Positions 34,909-46,900 of a stretch of 64,000 nucleotides of DNA are shown here, piece after piece. Below the pieces are notes generated by a model, which was given only the letters and a program-made list of their open reading frames with translations, had not been told where the DNA came from and made no database searches. The stretch comes from Plasmopara viticola (lineage: Eukaryota > Oomycota > Peronosporomycetes > Peronosporales > Peronosporaceae), in NCBI GenBank assembly GCA_001695595.3, contig MBPM02000019.1:124001-188000 (forward strand). The letters run 5' to 3'. The translations under genes were made by a program, and so were the position numbers. The number at the start of each line of letters is the position of its first letter. The stretch's first letter is position 1.

Positions 34909-37900
34909 TTACAGCAAATTCATTGCCAACCATCCCAGCATCGATAAGGCAGTGGCAAAGAGAGTAGAAGTAGCAGAAAGGGTGGATCCAACAGATTTGC
35001 CATCCGTATTTCCCGACCCGGTTCCCGGTGGACTAACTGTGGTTGGCCCCGGCGTTGGTTCTGCCGTTGGCTCTGCCGTTGGTTCTGGCGTTGGTTCTGG
35101 CGTGGGCACAGGTACAATAGGAGGTGGAGTGATCGGGGCGACAATTGGCGGAGTGGGAGCATTGAAGGCATAATACTTGGCACTTCCCAAACACTGATGC
35201 GAAGACAATTGCTCTTTCGTCAGCGGAGTCGTAAACGGTGTGCCATCCTTACACTCTCTATCATCGTAGGTGAGCATCGTTCCAGACCCGTCTGTACTTA
35301 GAGTCACCGTAAAACTAGATGCTCCGTCGATTGTCAGGTGGCACTTTGTGTCTGCAACAAATGCCATGACACCTTCCATGACGTCGCAGTTCCCTCCATC
35401 TTCGTAGATCTCCACAACGACAAACGGAACTGATTTCCCAAAGGTTTTCTTCGCAGCCATGATATAATCATTCTCACACGCGTACGAGATCGAACGATCT
35501 CCGAAAGCAAAGCATCCACCTTCCATACAGGAAAACTGACTTGTCAACGTCATTTGAGTTGGTAGCCCGCACGTTTTGCTATCAGAAATGGCGACCGTAG
35601 ACCACGCCATGCCGGTGACCCCAACACCATACACTTTCATGTCGGATACGCATGTGTTAGCCGTACTCGATGACACACTAACCTGCGACCCTACCACACC
35701 ACAGGCCGCGTCCGTGTAAACCTGTACGATAACTGAGCCGTCAGTCTTCCGCGTCGCGCTGTAACTCTTCGACGTGTCCGTTCTGTGACACTTTCCATCT
35801 GCAATATACGCCGTGAGACTTACTAACTCTGCTGCAGCGCACGATTGCCCGGAGTTATACATTTCCACAATTACAAACGGAATTGGGCCAAATGCAGCAA
35901 TCATGTCATCCTTGTACGTTTGAGTAGAACTACACGACGTTCCCGTGTACGGAGCAACCTGACCAGTGCAAGTAGATGATGCCGAGCAAGAGTCTACAGC
36001 GACTACAGCTGAAGACACTAATGACGGGAGCCCCGACTTGCACGAATTGGTTTTCGAATCATAAGTCACCGTCGAAGTCAAGTACAGAGGCGTCACACCG
36101 CCCCCGTAGATCTTCGTGTCAACAATGCCTTGGGCTCCCGTAGCGCACGAGTTAGCCGTCTGCGCAGCAGACACAGTCAAGAGAGATCCTGCCACTCCAC
36201 ATGAGCTGTCCGTATATGCCTGGACGGTAGCTGATTGATCGGCTTTCCGTGTTGCGCGGTAACTGGACGACGCATCGATCTTGTGACATTTACCATCCGC
36301 CAAATACGTGGTGATATCCGTTAGCTTGTCTGCCCCACACGATTGACCAGCAGTGTACTTCTCCACAATCACATACGGATTCAAGCCAAAGGCAGCGGCC
36401 ATGTCATCTTTAAACGCGAGTGTAGAGCTACACGACGTTCCCGAATAAGGTGCAGCTAGACCAGTGCATACCGCTGTCGCCGTACACGAGTCCACAGCTA
36501 CTACGGTCGATTTCACCAACGACGGTAAGCCAGCCTTGCACGAATTTGCGTTGGTTTCGTATTTTATCACCGAAGTTAAGTATAGCGGAGTGGTGCCTGC
36601 GCCGTACACCTTCGTGTCGACGATTCCGCTACTACCATCAACGCACGAATTGGCCGTTTGCCCAGCAGTAATTGTCAATAGCGATCCGGTGGTTCCGCAA
36701 AGTCCATCCGAGTACAATTGGACGGCTGCCGAAGCATCCGCTTTCCGAGTTGCACGGTAGCTCGTCGTCGTGTCCGTCTTATGGCACTTGCCATCAGCCA
36801 AGTACGTCTTGATAGTACTTAGTGAATCAGCAGCACACGACAGTCCAGCAGTGTATTTCTCCACAATCACGTATGGATTACTGCCAAACGCAGCCTCCAA
36901 ATCCTTTCTGTATGACAGCGTGGAGCTGCACCTTTTTCCAGAGAATGGCGCGAGTAGACCAGAGCAAGAAGTTGATGCAGAACAAGTATTCGAATCACCC
37001 TTCACTGTCAAGACGTGTGTGGGTACTCCAGACTGGCAATTGTTTGTTTTCGTTTCGAATAAGAATGTAGACAAATACACTACCGCGGTCTTCCCGGATC
37101 CATATACTTTCATGTCGGCAAACCCATTTCCATCCGCAGCACACGAGTTCGCCGCCTGGGACGCAGTCACTGTCATGCTCGTTCCTGTCACGCCGCATAC
37201 TGCATCGGTGTACAGTTGAATGATCCCTGAACCATCTGCAGATCGCGTTGCTGCATAACTAGCAGTATTTCCAGTCACATGGCACTTGCCGTCCGCCAGG
37301 TACGTCGTGATACTAGCAAGCTCCGCCGCATCACAAAGTTTTCCAACGTTATACTTTTCCACGATAATATAAGGGCTCGAGCTAAATGCTGTCGCCACAT
37401 CTTTTTGAAAGGAGGCAACAGAGCTGCAGTTTGTGCCCGTGTACGGTGCCGCACTTCCTGTGCATGTGGAGGTTGTCGTACACCCAGTGTCAACATTAGC
37501 AACTGCAGTCGAAACAAGTGACGGGACTCCAGATGAGCAAGAGTTTGCGTTCGTCTCGTACTTTACCGTGGAGGTCAAAAACAGCGGAGTTATGCCCGAG
37601 CCATATGCTTTCGTGTCTGAAGAGCAAGAGTGCGACGATCCGTCCGAAGTGGATACAGTCACAAGAGCTCCCGCTGTTCCACACACTGCATCTGTGTATG
37701 CCTGAATGCTTGCCGAGTTATCTGCCTTTCGCGTTGCACGGTAACTTGTCGTCGAATCCGTTTTGTGACACTTCCCGTCCGCCAAATACGTCGTGACACT
37801 TGCCAATTTATCAGCAGCACACGATTGTCCAGAGCTGTACTTCTCCAAAATCACATACGGATTTGTGCCAAACACAGCGGATAAATCATCCTTGTATGCT

Positions 37901-40900
37901 AGCGTAGAGCTACACGACGTTCCGGAGTACGGTGCAGCTTGGCCCGTGCAGGCTGATGTCGCCGTGCAAGTGTCTACAGCGACTACTGTCGACTTTACTA
38001 ACGACGGTAGACCCGACTTGCACGAATTAGTAGACACATCATAGTTTGACACTGACGTCAAATACAGCGGAGTCATACCGCCACCATACACCTTCGTGTC
38101 GAGAATTCCATTGTTACCAGCAGCACAAGAATTGGCCAACTGCGTGACAGAAACGGTCAACAGCGCACCCGCTGTACCACATTCTGTCCCAGTGTATTCC
38201 TGAACATTGGCGGAGCCATCCGCGGCCCGAGTCGCACGGTAGCTTGCCGTCGAAGCTGTGTTATGACACTTGCCGTCAGCCAAATACGTTTTGATCCCAA
38301 TTAGCTGGTCACTTGCACAAGATTGTCCGGCGGTATACTTTTTCACAATCACAAACGGGTACGACCCAAATACCTCAGCCATGTCTTCCTTGTACATTAG
38401 CGTCGAACCACACGTCGTTCCTTGGTATGGCGCGACTTGACCGGAGCAAGTCGTCGATGTAATACATGCACTGGCATCACCCTTTACAGTCACAACCTGT
38501 GTCGGTATTCCTGAGACGCAATTATTCGCTTTAGAGTCAAACAGTAGTGTAGATGAATATACCGTCTGTGTAATTCCACTGCCATACACTTTCGTGTCTG
38601 CAATACCATATTGATCCGCAGTACACGAGTTTGCTGTCTGCGCCGCACTTATAGTCAAACGCGTACCTACCGCACCACACGTTGCGTCGGTATATGATTG
38701 GACGACTGCGGATCCATCCGCAGACCGCGTGGCTGCGTAGCTTGCAGAGGTGCCACTCTGGTGACATTTGCCGTCAGCTAAGTATGTGGCAATGCTTTGT
38801 AACTCTGCTGCTGCACACTTCGTGCCACTAGTATACTTCTTCACCGTCACATACGCGCTTGAGCCGAACGCGGTTGCAATGTCCGTTTTGAACGAAGACA
38901 CGGTACTGCAATTGGTTCCTTTGAAAGGAGCAGTTTGTCCGGTGCAAGCAACGGACGCAGTGCAAATGTCATTTAGTGCTACTGTGGTTGAAACATACGA
39001 TGGTGTTCCGGACGAGCAAGCTTTGGCATCCGAATCATAGCTCACTGTGGAGGTTAAGTATAACGGCGTCGTACCGGCGCCAAACACTTTCTTGTCAGCA
39101 ATACCATTTGCATTAGATGCACATGAATTTGCTGTCTGCGCGGCCGTGACAGTCAAAAGCGTTCCCGCGGCACCACACACTGCGTCCGTATATTCTTGTA
39201 CGCTTGAAGAGCCGTCAGCCTTTCGAGTCGCACGATAGCTAGTCGATGAATCCGTTTTGTGGCACTTGCCATCTGCTAAGTACGTCGTGATACCAGCCAA
39301 CTCTGCTGCTGCACACGACTTGCCAGCGTTGTACTTTTTGACAACCACGTATGGGTTAGAGCCAAATGTAGCTGACACGTCGTCTTTAAATGACAAAGAG
39401 GAACTGCACGATTTGCCAACGTACGGCGCAGCTTGGTTAGTACAAGTGGTGGAGGGTACGCATACGTCAATCGTGTCGACTGCTGTCTTCATCAATGACG
39501 GCAACCCCGTCGTACACGAATTCGTATTAGTGTCATAATTAACGGTTGATGTAAAGTAGAGAGGACTGACGCCGGCGCCATAAACTTTCTTATCGAGAAT
39601 ACCATTTGCATTTGCCGCGCAAGAATTTGTCGTTTGTGCGGCAGAGACGGTCAAAAGCGTTCCCGCGGCACCACACACTGCGTCCGTATATTCTTGCACA
39701 GTTGAAGAGCCGTCAGCCTTTCGAGTAGAACGGTAGCTGGTCGTCGCGTCCGTCTTGTGACACTTTCCGTCCGACAAGTACGCCATGATACTAGCCAATT
39801 CCCCTGCAGCACATGATTTTCCAGCATTGTACTTTTCAACAATCACGTATGGTTTTGGACCGAAAGCAGCCGCTATGTCATCTTTGTACGTGAGAACAGA
39901 ACTGCAAGACTTTCCTGTGAATGGGGCAACTTGGTTCGAGCAGACAGTAGATGGCACGCACACATCTAGATTCCCAACTACTGCCTGTATCAGCGATGGC
40001 GGTCCCGATTTGCATGAAAGAACATTCGTATCGTAATTGACCGTTAAAGTTACGTATAAAGGCGTCACGCCGGAGCCATACACCTTTTTATCAACAATAC
40101 CGTTGGCATCTGCCGCACATGAGTTGGCTAATTGTGCAACTGATACTGTCAGCAAAGTCCCCGCAGTACCACACGATGTGCCCAAGTACTCCTGAACAGA
40201 TGCCGATCCGTCTACTTTGCGTGTTGCGCGATAGCTACTAGTCAAGTCTATTATGTGGCACTTTCCATCAGCCAAGTATGTGGAAATCGAAGCCAACTTT
40301 TCAGGAGCACATGCCTGTCCCGCAGTGTACTTCTCCACAGTCACATACGCGTTTGGACCAAACGCCATATCCATATCAGCTTTGTATGTCAACATTGAGG
40401 TACATGATGTTCCAATAAAGGGCACAGATTGACCAGTACAAACAGTCGAAGCTGAACACACGTCGACGTTTACAGCACTTGATGTCACCAACGATGGAAG
40501 ACCCGACTTGCACGAATTAACATTCGATTCGTAATTCACAGAAGATTTTAAGTAAATTGGAGTCATACCAGCGCCATGTACCTTCGTGTCAGCAATTCCA
40601 TTGACATCTGCGGCACATGAGTTTGCCAATTGCTCAACTGTCACGGTTAACAAGGTTCCGGTCGTTCCGCACAAAGCATCCGTGTGAGTCCGGATAACTG
40701 CCGAACCATCGCCTTTGCGTGTCGCGCGATAGCTCGCCGCCGAGTCGGTTTTGTGGCATCTGCCGTCCGCTAAATACACCGAAATGCCAATCAATTTATC
40801 AGCAGCACATGCCTGTCCGGTTGTGTAATTTTCTACATACACGTAGGGATTAAAACCAAAAGCAGCATCCATGTCATCCTTAAATGTCAGCATTGAGCTG

Positions 40901-43900
40901 CACGACGTTCCAGTGTAAGGAGCGGATTGACCAGTACAAACATTGGTTGCCGAGCATGTATCAACGGCAACCACAGCTGCTGAGGCTGACGATGGAACAC
41001 CCGACTTGCACGAGTTTGCATCCGTATCGTATTTCATCGTCAACGAGAGATAAAGAGGTGTCGCAGAGCCTCCGTAATAGACTTTGGTATCCGCAATACC
41101 AGTCGAACCCGTGGTGCATGAATTCGCTGTTTGGGAAGCCGACACAGTTAGTAACGTTCCCGTTGCACTACATAGTGTGTCGGTGTAATCTTGAATGGAT
41201 GCAGTACCATCTTTCGTAACCGTGGCGCGGTAACTTTTTCCCGAATCCGTCTTATGACACTTCCCATCCGCCAAGTACGTCGTGATGGCAGCCAGCTTTT
41301 CAACAACACAAGCTTGTCCAACTACATACTTCTCTACAATCACGTAAGGGTTCTTACCGAATGCAGCATCCATGTCGTCTTTATACGTCAGCGTAGAGCT
41401 GCAAGTTGTTCCCGTATAAGGTACAGCCTGACCAGTACAAGTCGTTGTCGCCGTGCAAGAATCCACATTAACCACAGTGGACTTGACCATCGAAGGGAGA
41501 CCCGACGTGCACGACTTAGCATTCGTTTCGTACAATACCGTAGACGATACATACGAAGGCGTCGCGCCTCCGCCATACACCTTCGTGTCAGTGTTTCCGA
41601 TTCCACCTACTACACAAGTGTTTTTTTGCGCGGTTGATACAATTAATAGTGTCCCTGGTGCCCCACACGTCGCATCCGAGTACGGTTGCACTGTTGCCGA
41701 ACCGTCCGACTTTTGGATTGCACGATAACTAGTCGTCGAACTTGTTTTGTAACATTTGCCGTCTGCGAGGTAAGTCGTGATCCCAAGCAACTTGTCAGCA
41801 GCACAAGCCTGTCCGGTCGTGTACTGTTCCACAATCACGTATGGGTATCTACCAAAAGCAGCATCCATATCAGATTTAAACGTAAGTGCAGAGCTACACG
41901 ATTTTCCGGTAAAGGGTGCAGCTTGACCAGAGCAAGTCGATGTTGCCGAACAAACATCGACAGCAACGGTAGAGGTTGTCACCAACGACGGTACGCCTGA
42001 TGTGCACGACTTTTCATTCGTATCGTAGTTCATCGTAGCAGTGAAGTAAAGAGGAGTCGAACCAGAGCCGTACACCTTTATGTCAGCAATTCCATTCGCG
42101 CCTGTGGCACACGAGTTTGCCAACTGCGCGACCGATACGGTCATGAGCGTTCCTGCAGTACCACACGTTGCATCCGAATACGGTTGAATGGTCGCTGAAC
42201 CGTCTGCCTTTCGCGTGGCGCGATAGCTGGTAGTCGATCCCGACTTGTGGCATTTGCCGTCGGCCAAATATGTCGAAATGTCAGTCAACTTATCCAAAGC
42301 ACAGGCCTGTCCGACGTCGTACTTCTCCACAATAACGTACGGATTCACACCAAATGCAGCATCCATGTCAGTCTTGAACGTAAGCTTCGAGCTACACGTC
42401 GTTCCTGTGAATGGCGCAGTTTGACCAGTGCAGGCCGTCGAAAATGAGCACGCATCAACAGCAACTACTGCTGACTTCACGAACGACGGGACGCCGGGCG
42501 ACTTGCACGCGTTGTCTTTCGAGTCATAATTCATCGTTGAAGTAAAGTAAAGCGGAGTCATACCAGAGCCATACACCTTTGTGTCAGCAATTCCATTGGC
42601 ACCCGTAGCACACGAATTCGCTAGCTGCGCGACTGATACGGTCATGAGCGTGTCTGCCGTACCACACGTTCCATCCGTATACGGTTGGATGGTCGTCGAA
42701 CCGTCGGCCTTTCGCGTCGCGCGATAGCTAGTACTCGATCCTGACTTGTGGCACTTGCCGTCGGCAAGGTACGTGGTAATGCTTGCAAGTTTATCGGCGG
42801 CACACGATAGTCCAGCTGTGTACTTTTCCACAATCACATACGGATATGATCCAAAAGCAGCATCCATATCAGTTTTGTACGTCATCGAAGAACTACACGT
42901 CGTTCCCGTGTAAGGAGCAGCTTGGCCAGTGCATGTTGTCGTGGCGGAACACGAATCCACACCAACAATGGCTGATGAGACAAAAGACGGGATACTGGGC
43001 GGCTTGCATGAATTTTCGTTTGTATCGAAGTTCATTGTAGATGTAAAGTAAAGAGGCGTCATCCCGAAACCATACACCTTAGTGTCAACGATTCCATTAC
43101 CATCTGAAGCACACGAATTCGACAACTGTGCGACTGCGACACTCAATAATGTTCCAGAGGTGCCACAGACACCATCGAGATAAGGCTGAATTGTCGCTGA
43201 ACCGTCTAATTTTCGTGTTGCACGATAGCTGGTCGTCGAGCTAGTCTTGTGGCACTTGCCGTCTGCTAGGTACGTAGTGATGCTACTTAACTGATCGGCG
43301 ACACAAGCCTGGCCAGCTGTATACTTCTCTACGCTGATATAAGCATTACTACCGAAAGCACTCACCATGTCTGCTGGATAAGAAGAGACTAAGCCACATT
43401 TGGTACCCGAGTACGGAGCGGCATTGCCCGTGCAAACTGAGGACGCCGTACACGTGTCAAAAGCAGCGACTGCCATTGCAACTTGAGAGGGAACCCCCGA
43501 GGTACAAGTATTTGCGTTTGTGTCGTAAATCATTGTAGAGGTCAAATACAGCGGAGTTGACCCTCCACCGTAAGCTTTCGTGTCAGACACACACGAATGA
43601 AGTGACCCAGAGGTCGCTAATATTGTCACTGTCGTTCCCATCGTCGTACAAACAGCATCCGTGTATATTTGTACGATCGCCGAATTGTCTAGCTTCCGTG
43701 CGGCACGATAACTTGTGGATCCACTGGCCTTGTGGCATTTGCCGTCAGCCAAGTACGTCGTAATACTAGACAACTCTTTTGAAGCACACGACTGACCGGA
43801 ATTGTACTGCTCAATTATCACATAAGGAGTTGAGCCAAACGTGGCCGACAATTCGCTTTGATAAGTGGCGACAGAGCTACATTTAGTACCAGTGTATGGA

Positions 43901-46900
43901 GGATTACTCCCGGAACATGCGGTGGTCGAAATACAAGTAGTGTCAACATTGGCAACCGCAGTCGATACTAGCGACGGGATCCCAGACACGCAATTCTGCG
44001 AATTGGTCTCGTAATTAAGTGTTGAAGTCAAATACAGCGGAGACGCGTCGGAGCCAAACACTTTTGTGTCAACAATGCCGCTGCCATCTGCCGCACAAGA
44101 GTTGGCTGACTGAGCAACAGAGACAGAAAACAGTGTGCCTGCAGTGCCACACGTTCCATCTGAATAAGGTTGAATGGTTGCTGATCCATCTAGCTTTCGT
44201 GTCGCGCGATAGCTACTGGATCCACTCGTCATATGACACTTGCCATCTGCCAGGTACACCTTGACACTAGCCAAAAAATCAGCGGCACAGGAACGTCCGG
44301 CGGTATATTGCTCCACAATCACATACGGGTTCGTGCTGAATGCGGTCGCCATGTCGGTTGGGTAGGAAGAAATAGAGTGACATTTGGTACCAGTGTACGG
44401 AGCGGCACTACCTGCACAACTGGAACTCGGCATGCAGGTATCAAAGGTATCGGCCGATATCGACGCTAAGGATGGAACCCCCGACGAACAAGTGTTCGCT
44501 GCCGTGTCGTAATTCAACGTGGAGGTTAAGTACAGCGGCGTTGTATTGCCTCCATACACTCGTCTGTCGGAATCACACGAGTTTGACAAACCAGCGCTCG
44601 CTGAAACAGAGATTGTCGACCCAGGTGTTGTGCACGTTAAATCTGAGTATGTCTGGACGGTCGCCGAGCTGTCTGACTTTCGTGCGGCGCGGTAGCTTGT
44701 CGATCCACTTAACTTGTGGCACTTTCCATCTGCTAGGTACGATGTAATACTAGAAAGTGCTTCTTGAACACACGACTGGCCACTGCTATATTGTTCAACG
44801 GACACAAAAGGACTCGAGCCGAATGCGGTCGATATGTCGCTTCGATAGGTTGAAACGGAACTGCACTTGATACCCGTGTACGGAGCACTACTGCCAGAAC
44901 AACTGCTGGTTGACGAGCAAGTTGTGTCAACGTAAGCAGCTGTCGTCAACATTAGCGACGGGACCCCGGACACACAACTTTGGGCGTTTGAATCGTAGTT
45001 TACCGTGGAAGTAAAGTACAATGGAGTCGCGTTATCACCAAACACTTTGGTGTCAACAATGCCGCTGCCGTCTGCTGCGCAAGAGTTGGCTGACTGAGCA
45101 ACAGAGACAGAAAATAATGTGCCTGCAGTGCCACACGTTCCATCTGAATAAGGTTGAATGGTTGCTGATCCGTCTAGCTTTCGTGTCGCGCGATAGCTAC
45201 TGGATCCACTCGTCATATGACACTTGCCATCGGCCAGGTACACCTTGACACTAGTCAGAAAATCAGCGGCACAGGAGTGTCCGGCAGTGTATTTCTCCAC
45301 AATCACATACGGGTTCGTGCTGAATGCGGTCGCCATGTCAGTTCGATACGAAGAAACAGAGTGACATTTAGTTCCCGTGTACGGAGCGGCACTACCTGCA
45401 CAACTGGAACTCGGCATGCAAGTATCAAAATTATCGGCCGATATCGACGCTAAAGATGGAACCCCCGACGAACAAGTGTTCGCTGCCGTGTCGTAATTCA
45501 ACGTGGAGGTTAAGTACAGCGGCGTTGTATTGCCTCCATACACTCGTCTGTCGGAATCACACGAGTTTGACAAACCAGCGCTCGCTGAAACAGAGATTGT
45601 CGACCCAGGTGTTGTGCACGTTAAATCTGAGTATGTCTGGACGGTCGCCGAGCTGTCTGACTTTCGTGCGGCGCGGTAGCTCGTCGATGCATCAAGCTTG
45701 TGACACTTTCCATCTGCTAGGTACGATGTAATACTAGAAAGTGCTTCTTGAACACACGACTGACCATTGATGTACTGTTCGATGGACACAAACGGACTCG
45801 AGCCAAATGCGGTCGATATGTCGCTTCGATAGTTTGAAGCGGAACTGCACTTGGTACCCGTGTACGGAACACTACCACCAGAACAACTGCTGGTTGACGA
45901 GCAAGTTGTGTCAACGTAAGCAGCTGTCGTCATTATTAGCGACGGAACTCCGGACACACAACTCTGGGCGTTTGTATCATAGTTAAGCGTTGAAGTAAAG
46001 TACAATGGAGTCGCATAATTACCAAACACTTTGGTGTCAACAATGCCGCTGCCATCTGCTGCGCAAGAGTTGGCTGACTGAGCAGCAGACACGGAAAATG
46101 ACGTGCCTGCAGTGCCACACGTTCCATCTGAATAAGGTTGAATGGTTGCTGATCCGTCTAGCTTTCGTGTCGCGCGGTAGCTCGCTGACGTATCGGTCTT
46201 GTGACACTTGCCATCGGCTAAATAAGCCTTGATACTAGCCAGACTACTGGCGGCACAAGACTGCCCAGCAGTATATTTCTCTACAATCACGTACGGATTC
46301 ACGTCAAAGGCAGTCGCCAAGTCGGTTTGATAAGAGGAAACGCTGCTACATTTGGTTCCCGTGTACGGAGCGGCACTGCCGGAGCAAGTGGAGGTCACCG
46401 TACAGGTGTCAACATTCGCAACCGCTATCGAAACTAGCGACGGAACACCGGACGCACAGCTTTGAGCATTCGTATCATAGTTCAACGTGGACGTTAAGTA
46501 TAGTGGAGTCTCATGGTTGCCAAACACTTTGGTGTCAGCAATGCCGCTGCCATCTGCTGCGCAAGAGTTGCCTGACTGAGCAGCAGACACAGAAAATAAT
46601 GTGCCTGCAGTGCCACACGTTCCATCTGAATAAGGTTGAACGGTTGCCGAGCCGTCTGCCTTTCGTGTCGCGCGGTAGCTCGCTGACGTATCGGTCTTGT
46701 GACACTTGCCATCGGCTAAATAAGCCTTGATACTAGCCAAACTACTGGCGGCACAAGACTGCCCAGCAGTATATATCTCCACAATCACGTACGGATTCAC
46801 GTCAAAGGCAGTCGCCATGTCGGTTCGATAAGAGGACACGCTGCTACATTTGGTTCCCGTGTACGGAGCGGCACTGCCGGAGCAAGTGGAGGTCACCGTA

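Noticed and set aside
36464..37219. Several plus-strand open frames of 80-150 codons across 35-48 kb
   Set aside because: They recur with the 498-nt period because they are antisense shadows of the repeat gene.
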